From the NCBI RefSeq assembly GCF_010093135.1, contig NZ_PDWK01000005.1:1-64000 (forward strand): DNA of 64,000 nucleotides, read 5' to 3'. The DNA comes from Pseudoxanthomonas taiwanensis (lineage in GTDB: Bacteria; Pseudomonadota; Gammaproteobacteria; Xanthomonadales; Xanthomonadaceae). The notes beneath the pieces are model-generated. The model had not been told where the DNA came from, did no database searches, and saw only the letters and a list, made by a program, of their open reading frames with translations. Both the position numbers and the translations under genes were made by a program. Positions 34,173 through 42,042 of this stretch are shown piece after piece (the stretch's first letter is position 1; the number at the start of each line of letters is the position of its first letter).

Positions 34173-36086
34173 ATGAACCTCAGGAGCAACCTGCCAACCG
34201 TCCTGCCCCGCATCGCTGTGGTGGTCCACGACCTGGTCGTGGTCGCGTTCTGCTGGCAGGCGCTCCACGTACTGCGCTATGCGTCACAAGAGGGCGCCTA
34301 CGACTGGACCTCGCCCGCGGCGACGCTGCTCATTGTGCTGATTGCCCAGGGCCTGGTGTTTTGGAAGGTGGGCCTGTACCGCGGGGTGTGGCGCTTCGCG
34401 AGCATCCCGGACCTGTGGAACATCCTCAGGGCCTCCCTGTTCGGCCTGCTGGCCATCGTCCTGGGCCTGGCCATCTACAACCGCCTGGAGTCGGTGTCGC
34501 GCAGCGCGCTGGTGCTGTATCCGTTCGCCCTGACCGTGCTGCTGGGCATGCCGCGCATGCTCTACCGCATGTGGAAGGACTACCACGTCGGCAGTGGCGA
34601 CATGGTCCTGCGCCGCGTGCTGATCCTGGGCGCCGGGCGCGCCGGCGAGGCGCTGGTGCGCGATCTGCGCCGGTCCGGGGCCTACCAGCCGGTGGGCTTC
34701 CTCGACGATTCCCCCAAGCTCAAGGGTTCCTTCCTGCAGGGCCTGCCCGTGCTGGGCCGCCTCGAGGACGCCCCGGCCGTGGCCAAGGATGTGGCCGCCG
34801 GTATGCTGGTCATCGCCATGCCCTCGCTGGACGCGGCCGGCATGCAGCGGGTGGTGTCCATCTGCGAGCGCACCGGCCTGCCGTTCCGCACCGTGCCGCG
34901 CCTGACCGACGTGCTGGAGGGGCGTGCGCTGCCGGGCGAGCTGAAGGAGGTGGCCATCGAGGACCTGCTGGGCCGCAAGCCGGTGACGCCGGACTGGAAG
35001 CTGATCCGCGGCTGGCTTGGCGGGCGCACGGTGCTAGTCACCGGTGCCGGCGGTTCCATCGGCGCGGAGCTGTGCCGCCAGTGCGCCCGCCACGGCGCGC
35101 GCAAGATCGTGCTGCTGGAGATCGACGAGCTGGCGCTGATCACCATCGACGCCGAGCTGCGCCGCGCCTTCCCGGACCTGGAGGTGCACGCGGTGCTCGG
35201 CGACTGCGGTGATCCGGCGGTGACGGCGCACGCGCTGCGTCTGGCCCAGCCCGACGCCGTGTTCCATGCCGCCGCGTACAAGCAGGTGCCGCTGCTGGAG
35301 AGCCAGCTGCGCGAGGCGGTGCGCAACAACGTGCTGGCCACGCACACCGTCGCCGACCTGTGCCGCGAGTACCAGGTGGGCACCTTCGTGCTGATCTCCA
35401 CCGACAAGGCGGTCAATCCGGCCAACGTGCTCGGCGCCACCAAGCGCTTCGCCGAGATGATCGCCCAGTCGCTGGATGCCCGCGTCGAGGGCACGCGCTA
35501 CGTGACCGTGCGCTTCGGCAACGTGCTGGACTCGGCCGGCAGCGTGGTGCCACTGTTCCGCGAGCAGATCCGCCAGGGCGGGCCGGTGACGGTCACCGAC
35601 CCGGAGGTGACCCGCTACTTCATGACCATCCCGGAGGCCTGCCAGCTGATCGTGCAGGCGGCCGCCTCCGGCTCGCACGCGGCCATCTACACCCTGGACA
35701 TGGGCGAGCCGGTGTCCATCCGCATGCTGGCCGAGCAGATGATCCGCCTGGCGGGCAAGCAGCCCGGCCGCGACATCGCCATCGTCTACACCGGCCTGCG
35801 CCCGGGCGAGAAGCTGCATGAGACCCTGTTCTACGCCGACGAGCAGTACCGGCCTACTTCCCATTCCAAGATCCTGGAGGCTGGTGGTCGGCAATATTCG
35901 CCTGATCTGGTCCGCACCGGCGTCGAGCGCATGCGGGAGGCCGTCGTGCGCTATGATGAGGCGGCCCTTCGCGAGATCCTCCGCGAGGTGGTTCCCGAGT
36001 ACAAGCCGGTAACGGCGGCAGATTCCGGTGACGGTGGCACGACTGTGGTGCCGTTTCCGGCGCGTGAGGCCAGGACGATCCGATGA
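34173..36086 (+). CDS. Membrane-bound nucleotide-sugar 4,6-dehydratase (WbpM/CapD-like)
   Basis: A 637-residue protein with four N-terminal membrane helices (about 1-125), a first Rossmann-like domain with LGAGRAGEALVRDL (about 152), and a catalytic SDR domain with VTGAGGSIGAELCRQ (about 288), FHAAAYKQVPLLE, and STDKAVNPANVLGATKR. WbpM-type enzymes make UDP-4-keto-6-deoxy-GlcNAc for O-antigen sugars. In WbpM the catalytic set is Ser-Met-Lys; here the Met position in NVLGATK is Leu (about residue 420), which might be tolerated or change activity. The first 100 bases share the lower GC of the preceding gene end. The stop overlaps galU by four bases. Confidence 0.9.
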   Translation: MNLRSNLPTVLPRIAVVVHDLVVVAFCWQALHVLRYASQEGAYDWTSPAATLLIVLIAQGLVFWKVGLYRGVWRFASIPDLWNILRASLFGLLAIVLGLAIYNRLESVSRSALVLYPFALTVLLGMPRMLYRMWKDYHVGSGDMVLRRVLILGAGRAGEALVRDLRRSGAYQPVGFLDDSPKLKGSFLQGLPVLGRLEDAPAVAKDVAAGMLVIAMPSLDAAGMQRVVSICERTGLPFRTVPRLTDVLEGRALPGELKEVAIEDLLGRKPVTPDWKLIRGWLGGRTVLVTGAGGSIGAELCRQCARHGARKIVLLEIDELALITIDAELRRAFPDLEVHAVLGDCGDPAVTAHALRLAQPDAVFHAAAYKQVPLLESQLREAVRNNVLATHTVADLCREYQVGTFVLISTDKAVNPANVLGATKRFAEMIAQSLDARVEGTRYVTVRFGNVLDSAGSVVPLFREQIRQGGPVTVTDPEVTRYFMTIPEACQLIVQAAASGSHAAIYTLDMGEPVSIRMLAEQMIRLAGKQPGRDIAIVYTGLRPGEKLHETLFYADEQYRPTSHSKILEAGGRQYSPDLVRTGVERMREAVVRYDEAALREILREVVPEYKPVTAADSGDGGTTVVPFPAREARTIR

Positions 36087-36985
36087 CCAGGAGAGTACGC
36101 AAAGCTGTATTTCCCGTGGCCGGCCTGGGTACCCGTTTCCTGCCGGCAACCAAGACGGTCCCCAAGGAGATGATGCCGATCGTGGATCGGCCACTGATCC
36201 AGTACGCCGTCGACGAGGCCATCGAGGCCGGGTGCGACACCCTGGTGTTCATCACCAACCGGTACAAGCATGCGGTGGCCGACTACTTCGACAAGGCCTA
36301 CGAGCTGGAGCAGAAGCTCGAGCGCGCGGGCAAGCTCGAACAGCTGGAGCTGGTGCGCAACCCTCTGCCGGAGGGCGTGCGCGCGGTGTTCGTCACCCAG
36401 GCCGAGGCCCTCGGCCTGGGCCATGCGGTGCTGTGCGCCAGGGAGATCGTCGGCGACGAGCCGTTCGCGGTGCTGCTGCCCGACGACCTGATCTGGAACC
36501 GCGGCGGCCCCGGCGCGCTGCGGCAGATGGCCGACGTGGCCGCGGCCACCGGCGGCAGCGTCATCGCGGTGGAGGACGTGCCGGCCGAGAACACCGGCAG
36601 CTACGGCATCGTGGCCACCGACGCCTTCGACGGCCGCCAGGGACGGATCCGCCGGATCGTCGAGAAGCCCAGGCCGGAGGAGGCGCCCAGCACCCTGGCG
36701 GTGGTGGGGCGCTACGTGCTCAGCCCGCGCATCTTCCCGCTGCTGGAGGCGACCACGCCCGGGGCCGGCGGCGAGATCCAGCTGACCGACGCCATCGCCG
36801 CGCTGCTGGAGCAGGAGCCGGTGCATGCCTACCGTTTCCAGGGCACGCGCTTCGACTGCGGCACCCACCTGGGCCTGGTCGAGGCCACCATCCGTTACGC
36901 GCTCGACAACGAGAAGCTCAGCGATGCCGCCCGGCAGATGATGCAGGACGCCCTGCGGGAGCTGGGCGTGCGCGAGCCGGACTGA
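36083..36985 (+). CDS. galU: UTP-glucose-1-phosphate uridylyltransferase
   Basis: A 300-residue nucleotidyltransferase: VFPVAGLGTRFLPATKTVPKEMMPIVDRPLIQY at the N-terminus (GLGTRFLPATK binds the nucleotide, Lys is catalytic), VTQAEALGLGHAVL, VLLPDDLIW, and FDCGTHLGLVEATIRYAL near the end. It makes UDP-glucose for LPS, exopolysaccharide and osmoprotectants. The ATG overlaps the stop of the preceding dehydratase (ATGA), so it is part of the polysaccharide operon. A strong terminator follows. Confidence 0.96.
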   Translation: MTRRVRKAVFPVAGLGTRFLPATKTVPKEMMPIVDRPLIQYAVDEAIEAGCDTLVFITNRYKHAVADYFDKAYELEQKLERAGKLEQLELVRNPLPEGVRAVFVTQAEALGLGHAVLCAREIVGDEPFAVLLPDDLIWNRGGPGALRQMADVAAATGGSVIAVEDVPAENTGSYGIVATDAFDGRQGRIRRIVEKPRPEEAPSTLAVVGRYVLSPRIFPLLEATTPGAGGEIQLTDAIAALLEQEPVHAYRFQGTRFDCGTHLGLVEATIRYALDNEKLSDAARQMMQDALRELGVREPD

Positions 36986-37010
36986 GCCCGCCACCCGGAC
37001 CAGGAAAAGA

Positions 37011-37040
37011 CGAGCGGCGCCCGCGGGGCGCCGTTCGTTT
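37011..37040. terminator. Terminator after galU (convergent with fadA)
   Basis: A 12-base stem with one G-T pair (37011-37022 with 37026-37037) closes on gcg and is followed by ttt on the plus strand and preceded by aaaa, so it can work in both directions. Confidence 0.75.
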
Positions 37041-37063
37041 CCGTGGCCGGCGGGTGGGGGCGG

Positions 37064-38272
37064 TCAGCCCGCCTCGAAGATGCCCGCCGCGCCCATGCCG
37101 GTGCCGATGCACATGGTCACCATGCCGTACTTCTGCTTGCGGCGGCGCAGGCCGTGCACCAGGGTGGCGGTACGGATGGCGCCGGTGGCACCCAGCGGAT
37201 GGCCCAGGGCGATCGCGCCGCCCAGCGGGTTGACCTTGGCCGGGTCCAGGCCCAGGTCGCGGATCACCGCCAGCGCCTGCGCGGCGAAGGCCTCGTTGAG
37301 CTCGATCCAGTCCAGCTGCTCCTGGCTGATGCCGGCCTGCTTGAGCGCCTTCGGGATCGCGGCGATCGGGCCGATACCCATGACCTCCGGACGCACGCCG
37401 GCCACCGAGAAGCCGACGAAGCGGGCCAGCGGGGTCAGGCCGTACTCCTTGATGGCCTTCTCCGAGGCCAGCAGCACCGCGCCGGCGCCGTCGCTCATCT
37501 GCGAGGCGTTGCCGGCGGTGACGGTGCCGCCGAACTGGCCGTTGCGGAACACCGGGCGCAGCCTGGCCAGGCTCTCCAGCGAGGTGTCCGGGCGCGGGCC
37601 TTCGTCGGTGTCCACCAGCCTGCGCTTCTCGACGATGGTGTGGCCGGCCAGGTCGGGCACGTGCGAGACCACCTCGTACGGGGTGATCTCGTCGCGGAAC
37701 TCGCCGGCGGCGATGGCGGCCAGCGCCTTCTGGTGGGAGGCGAGGGCGAAGGCGTCCTGGTCCTCGCGGCTGACCTTCCATTCCTCGGCCACCTTCTCGG
37801 CGGTGATGCCCATGCCGTAGGCGATGGCCACGTTCTCGTCGCGGGCGAAGACCTGCGGGCTGAGCGCGACCTTGTTGCCCATCATCGGCACCATGGACAT
37901 GGACTCGGTGCCGCCGGCCAGCATCAGGTCGGCGTTGCCCAGGCGGATCTGGTCCGCGGCCAGGGCCACGGCCTGCAGGCCGGAGGAGCAGAAGCGGTTG
38001 ATCGTCTGCGCGGCGATGGTGTTGGGCAGGCCGGCCAGCAGCAGGCCGATGCGGGCCACGTTCATGCCCTGCTCGGCCTCGGGCATGGCGCAGCCGATGA
38101 TGGCGTCGTCGATGCGGTTGACGTCGATGCCCGGAGCCTGCGCGACCACGGCCTTCAGCACGTGGGCCAGCATCTCGTCCGGCCGGGTGTTGCGGAACAC
38201 GCCCTTGGGCGCCTTGCCCACCGGGGTGCGGGTGGCGGCGACGATGTAGGCGTCCTGGATCTGCTTGCTCAT
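37064..38272 (-). CDS. fadA: Acetyl-CoA C-acyltransferase (3-ketoacyl-CoA thiolase)
   Basis: A 402-residue thiolase. It has the acyl-accepting cysteine in NRFCSSGLQAV (about residue 95), the GAGAVLLASE segment, the NEAFAAQAL loop with the catalytic-site Asn/Glu, GHPLGATGAIR with its His, and the second catalytic cysteine in MCIGTGMGAAGIFE. It performs the last step of fatty-acid beta-oxidation. It is downstream of the dehydrogenase/hydratase gene and psrA, in one probable operon. The 402-residue length is slightly longer than E. coli FadA (387). ATG at 38272 is chosen from the conserved N-terminus; the long upstream frame is a shadow. Confidence 0.95.
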   Translation of the reverse strand: MSKQIQDAYIVAATRTPVGKAPKGVFRNTRPDEMLAHVLKAVVAQAPGIDVNRIDDAIIGCAMPEAEQGMNVARIGLLLAGLPNTIAAQTINRFCSSGLQAVALAADQIRLGNADLMLAGGTESMSMVPMMGNKVALSPQVFARDENVAIAYGMGITAEKVAEEWKVSREDQDAFALASHQKALAAIAAGEFRDEITPYEVVSHVPDLAGHTIVEKRRLVDTDEGPRPDTSLESLARLRPVFRNGQFGGTVTAGNASQMSDGAGAVLLASEKAIKEYGLTPLARFVGFSVAGVRPEVMGIGPIAAIPKALKQAGISQEQLDWIELNEAFAAQALAVIRDLGLDPAKVNPLGGAIALGHPLGATGAIRTATLVHGLRRRKQKYGMVTMCIGTGMGAAGIFEAG

Positions 38273-38358
38273 GTTCTTTGTCTCGGTTGGGAGGATGAGT
38301 CGGCGGGCCTGGCGCCGGGGCGTGCCCGGCGCCACGCGCGGGGTGCGCGGTCGTCCGC

Positions 38359-40731
38359 TCAGTTCCTCAGGGGCTTGCCCGTCTTGAGCATGTGCGCGAT
38401 GCGCGCCTGGGTCTTCTCCTGCTGCGCCAGCTCGACGAAGTGCTTGCGCTCCAAGCGCAGCAGCCACTCCTCGTCCACCTGGCTGCCGCGGTCGACCTGG
38501 CCGCCGCACAGCACGGTGGCGATGCGGGTGGCGATCTGGTCGTCGTGCTCGCTGATGAAGCGGCCCTCCAGCATGTTGACCAGCAGCATGCGGAAGGTGG
38601 CGATGCCGACGTCGCCGGCCACGGTGATGCTGCGCGCCGGTAGCGGCGGGCGGTAGCCGGCCTCGGCCAGGGCGCGCGCCTCGGCCTTGGCCACGTGCAG
38701 CAGCTCGAAGGCGTTGAACACGACCTTGTCGTCCGGGCGCAGCAGGCCCAGCTCCTTGGCCTCGATGGCCGAGGTGGACACCTTGGCCATGGCCACGGTC
38801 TCGAACACCTTCTTCAGCTCGGCGAACACGTCGCCGCCCGGGCCGGCCGCGCGCGCGGCGCGCACCGCCAGCTCCTTCAGGCCGCCACCGGCCGGCAGCA
38901 GGCCCACGCCGGCCTCGACCAGGCCGATGTAGCTCTCCAGGTGGGCCACGGTGCGGGCGCTGTGCATCTGGAACTCGCAGCCGCCGCCCAGGGCCATGCC
39001 GCGCACGGCGGCCACCACCGGCACCAGCGCGTACTTGATGCGCTGGCTGGTGCGCTGGAAATTGGCGACCAGGGCGTCGAACTCCTCCACCTTGCCGGCC
39101 TGCAGCAGGCCCAGCGCGCCGGCCAGGTCGGCGCCGGCGGAGAAGGGCTCCCTGTGCTGCCAGATCACCAGGCCCTGGAAGTCGCGCTCGGCGATGGAGA
39201 TCGCCTCCTGCAGGCCGTTGAGCACGTGGTCGGAGACGGTGTTCATCTTGGTCTTGAACGAGACCACGGCGATGCCGTCGCCGTCGTGCCACATGCGCAC
39301 GCCGTCGTTCTCGAACACGGTGGTGCCCGCGTCGAACTTCTCGCCCAGCAGCGGGTCGGGGAAGCGCTGGCGCTTGTACGCGGCCAGCGAGGAGCGCGGC
39401 ACCATGGCGTTGCGCGCCGGGCTGTAGCTGCCCTCGGCGGCGTGCACGCCGTCACGGCCGTCCAGCACCCAGGCCGGCAGCGGGGCGTCGCTCATGGCCT
39501 TGCCGGCGGCGATGTCCTCTGCGATCCACTGCGCCACCTGCTTCCAGCCGGCGGCCTGCCAGGTCTCGAACGGACCCATGCTCCAGCCGTAGCCCCAGCG
39601 GATGGCCAGGTCCACGTCGCGGGCGGTGTCGGCGATGTCGGCCAGGTGGTAGGCCGCGTAGTGGAACAGGTCGCGGAACGCGGCCCACAGGAACTGCGCC
39701 TGCGGGTGGTTGCTCTCGCGCAGCCTGCGGAACTTCTCGGCCGGGTCCTTCGTCTTGAGGATCTCGACCACCTCGTCGGCGGCCTTGCGGTCGGCCGGGC
39801 GGTAGTCCTGCTTCTCCAGGTCCAGGACCAGGATGTCCTTGCCCACCTTGCGGAACACGCCGGCGCCGGCCTTCTGGCCCAGCGCGCCCTTGGCGATCAG
39901 CGCGGCCAGCCAGTCGGGCGACTGGAAGTACCTGTGCCACGGATCCTGCGGCAGGGTATCGGCCATGGTCTTGATGACGTGGGCCATGGTGTCCAGGCCG
40001 ACGACGTCGGAGGTGCGGTAGGTGGCCGACTTCGGCCGGCCCACCAGCGGGCCGGTCAGCGCGTCCACCTCGTCGAAGCCCAGACCGAACTGGCGGGTGT
40101 GGTGGATGATGGACAGGATCGAGAACACGCCGATGCGGTTGCCGATGAAGTTCGGCGTGTCCTTGGCGTAGATCACGCCCTTGCCGATCTGGGTGGTGAG
40201 GAAGCCTTCCAGGCCCTCGAGCACCTTGCGGTCGGTGGTGTCGGCCGGGATCAGCTCGGCCAGGTGCATGTAGCGCGGCGGGTTGAAGAAGTGCACGCCG
40301 CAGAAGCGGTGGCGCAGCTGTTCCGGCAGCGCCTGGGCAAGCTTGTTGATGCCCAGGCCGGAGGTGTTGGAGGCCAGCACCGCGTGGTCGGCCACGTACG
40401 GGGCGATCTTGCGGTACAGGTCCTGCTTCCAGTCCATCCGCTCGGCGATGGCCTCGATCACCAGGTCGCAGCCGCGCAGCAGCTCCAGGCCGGTCTCGTA
40501 GTTGGCCGGGGTGATGGCGCCGGCCAGCGACCTGCTGGCCAGCGGTGCCGGGCTGAGCTTGCCCAGGTTGGCGATGGCCTTCAGGACCACCCCGTTGGGA
40601 TCGCCCTCCCTGGCGGGCAGGTCGAACAGCACGGTATCCACGCCCGCATTGGTCAGGTGGGCGGCGATCTGGGCGCCCATCACGCCGGCGCCCAGGACGG
40701 CGGCGCGGCGCACAAGCAGTTTCTCGGACAT
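38359..40731 (-). CDS. 3-hydroxyacyl-CoA dehydrogenase / enoyl-CoA hydratase fusion (FadN-like order)
   Basis: A 790-residue bifunctional beta-oxidation enzyme. The NAD-binding dehydrogenase is at the N-terminus (AAVLGAGVMGAQIAAHL, then SNTSGLGINKLA and VHFFNPPRYM), its two C-terminal helical domains follow (about 190-400), and an enoyl-CoA hydratase/crotonase domain forms the last part (about 490-700, including FSAGADLAGAL and MALGGGCEFQMH). This is the reverse of classic E. coli FadB, where the hydratase comes first, and matches the FadN/large-FadB group. It catalyses hydration and dehydrogenation steps before the thiolase. It lies 86 bp upstream of fadA and 25 bp after psrA. Confidence 0.93.
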   Translation of the reverse strand: MSEKLLVRRAAVLGAGVMGAQIAAHLTNAGVDTVLFDLPAREGDPNGVVLKAIANLGKLSPAPLASRSLAGAITPANYETGLELLRGCDLVIEAIAERMDWKQDLYRKIAPYVADHAVLASNTSGLGINKLAQALPEQLRHRFCGVHFFNPPRYMHLAELIPADTTDRKVLEGLEGFLTTQIGKGVIYAKDTPNFIGNRIGVFSILSIIHHTRQFGLGFDEVDALTGPLVGRPKSATYRTSDVVGLDTMAHVIKTMADTLPQDPWHRYFQSPDWLAALIAKGALGQKAGAGVFRKVGKDILVLDLEKQDYRPADRKAADEVVEILKTKDPAEKFRRLRESNHPQAQFLWAAFRDLFHYAAYHLADIADTARDVDLAIRWGYGWSMGPFETWQAAGWKQVAQWIAEDIAAGKAMSDAPLPAWVLDGRDGVHAAEGSYSPARNAMVPRSSLAAYKRQRFPDPLLGEKFDAGTTVFENDGVRMWHDGDGIAVVSFKTKMNTVSDHVLNGLQEAISIAERDFQGLVIWQHREPFSAGADLAGALGLLQAGKVEEFDALVANFQRTSQRIKYALVPVVAAVRGMALGGGCEFQMHSARTVAHLESYIGLVEAGVGLLPAGGGLKELAVRAARAAGPGGDVFAELKKVFETVAMAKVSTSAIEAKELGLLRPDDKVVFNAFELLHVAKAEARALAEAGYRPPLPARSITVAGDVGIATFRMLLVNMLEGRFISEHDDQIATRIATVLCGGQVDRGSQVDEEWLLRLERKHFVELAQQEKTQARIAHMLKTGKPLRN

Positions 40732-40756
40732 TGTCGTTACCTCGAGGTGGCGGATG

Positions 40757-41386
40757 TCACTGCGCCGGGGCCTGCAGGCCCGCGGCGGCGAAACGGATCA
40801 GTTCCCGCGCCGCGCGGGCGCGGTGGGCGGCCTCGCTGGCGCCGGGCGGGCGCTTGATGAGACCGAAGTCGGACATGGCGTAGGTCAGGGCACCGGCAAG
40901 GAAGTCCAGGCGCCAGTACAGCGTTTCCTTGTCCAGGCCGGGCAGGCACCCGGCCATGGCCTTGCCGAACTCGCGCAGGACGTGGCCGTAGTGGTCGGAC
41001 AGGAACCTGCGCAGGCTCTCGTTGTGCTCGGCGTAGGCCCGGGCGATGACCCGGACGAAGGCGGCGCCTCCGTTGCGATCCTGCGCCAGGGCCAGTGCCG
41101 GTTCGATGAAGGCGGCCAGGATCGGCTCCAGCTGGCCGGGGTGGTCGCGCACGGCCGCCTCCAGCTGCTGCAGGCGCTGGGCGCTCATCGCGTCCATGCG
41201 CCGGCGGAAGACCTCGTTGATCAGGTGCTCCTTGGAGCCGAAGTGGTAGTTGACCGCGGCGATGTTGACCGCGGCCAGGCTGGTGACCTGGCGCAGCGAA
41301 GTGCCGGCGAAGCCGTGCTGGGCGAACAGCTCCTCGGCGGCGCTGAGGATCCGGTCCTTGGTGGAGAAGTGTGCCGGCCTGCCCAC
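40757..41386 (-). CDS. psrA: TetR-family regulator, PsrA-like
   Basis: About 209 residues. The N-terminal helix-turn-helix (KDRILSAAEELFAQHGFAG, TSLRQVTSLAAVNIAAVNYHFGSKEHLINEVF) is very close to PsrA, the Pseudomonas repressor of beta-oxidation that responds to long-chain acyl-CoA. The C-terminal domain is helical as usual for ligand binding. GTG at 41386 is preferred because GAAGGG lies seven to eight bases upstream; a TTG at 41401 gives five more residues. It is first in the operon with the beta-oxidation genes, and an AAAC-N4-GTTT palindrome sits just ahead of it. Confidence 0.9.
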   Translation of the reverse strand: MGRPAHFSTKDRILSAAEELFAQHGFAGTSLRQVTSLAAVNIAAVNYHFGSKEHLINEVFRRRMDAMSAQRLQQLEAAVRDHPGQLEPILAAFIEPALALAQDRNGGAAFVRVIARAYAEHNESLRRFLSDHYGHVLREFGKAMAGCLPGLDKETLYWRLDFLAGALTYAMSDFGLIKRPPGASEAAHRARAARELIRFAAAGLQAPAQ

Positions 41387-41402
41387 GGTCGGGCCCTTCA
41401 AT

Positions 41403-41422
41403 CAAACGATTGTTTTATCCTA
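41403..41422 (-). promoter_or_regulatory. Candidate PsrA operator at the psrA-fadBA promoter
   Basis: AAAC-GATT-GTTT at 41404-41415 is a perfect palindrome and agrees with the G/CAAAC-N2-4-GTTTG/C motif reported for Pseudomonas PsrA. On the minus strand a TAGGAT -10-like box is at 41422-41417, so the operator would cover the transcription start and block the promoter. This fits autorepression of the whole operon. Confidence 0.6.
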
Positions 41423-41489
41423 GGCCCGGCCCGGCGGCCCGGTCATTTTGCATTGCAGCATGGCGGCCCCGCCGGGCCGGCGGGCATGC

Positions 41490-41508
41490 TAGAATCGCGT
41501 CACGATTC
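41490..41508 (+). promoter_or_regulatory. Extended -10 box and inverted repeat upstream of ndk
   Basis: TGCTAGAAT (extended -10, TAGAAT at 41490-41495) lies 110 bp before ndk; a convincing -35 is absent. A perfect inverted repeat, gaatcg-N5-cgattc at 41492-41508, overlaps the -10 box and the expected start, and might be an operator or the first hairpin of the RNA. Confidence 0.5.
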
Positions 41509-41517
41509 CCAGCTAAG

Positions 41518-41540
41518 CCCGCGCCCCGCCGCGGGTTTTT
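41518..41540 (+). terminator. Intrinsic terminator inside the ndk leader
   Basis: A six-base perfect GC stem (41518-41523 with 41530-41535), extendable by weak pairs, is followed by a five-T run at 41536-41540 on the plus strand. It lies about 40 bases after the -10 box and 64 bases before the ndk ATG. No plus-strand gene ends here, so it would cut short the ndk transcript or end a very small RNA. Confidence 0.6.
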
Positions 41541-41604
41541 CTGTTAACCTCGGGCCGGTTGGCCCGGGATGCCGTCCCATCCATCCGAGAAAAGAAGAAC
41601 GCAC

Positions 41605-42030
41605 ATGGCGCTGGAGCGCACCCTGTCCATCATCAAGCCCGATGCCGTCGCCAAGAACGTCATCGGCGAGATCTACACCCGTTTCGAGAAGGCCGGCCTG
41701 AAGATCGTGGCCGCCAAGTACAAGCTGCTGACCCGCCGCGAGGCCGAGGGCTTCTATGCGGTGCACCGCGAGCGCCCGTTCTTCAACGCCCTGGTCGAGT
41801 TCATGACCTCCGGCCCGGTGATGATCCAGGTGCTGGAGGGCGAGAACGCGGTGGCCAAGCACCGCGAGATCCTGGGCGCCACCAACCCGAAGGAGGCCGC
41901 GCCGGGCACCATCCGTGCCGACTTCGCCGAGTCGATCGACGCCAACGCCGCGCACGGCTCTGACTCGGTCGAGAACGCCAACATCGAGATCGCCTACTTC
42001 TTCGCGGCGACCGAAGTGGTCTCGCGCTGA
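41605..42030 (+). CDS. ndk: Nucleoside diphosphate kinase
   Basis: A 141-residue [47 protein letters not shown], and the active-site [12 protein letters not shown] with the phospho-accepting histidine. It balances NTP and dNTP pools. The ATG at 41605 gives standard length. The leader has a terminator hairpin, described separately. rlmN follows 12 bp later, so the housekeeping genes ndk-rlmN-pilF-rodZ form a tight series. Confidence 0.97.
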   Translation: MALERTLSIIKPDAVAKNVIGEIYTRFEKAGLKIVAAKYKLLTRREAEGFYAVHRERPFFNALVEFMTSGPVMIQVLEGENAVAKHREILGATNPKEAAPGTIRADFAESIDANAAHGSDSVENANIEIAYFFAATEVVSR

Positions 42031-42042
42031 GGACGCAGCGAC

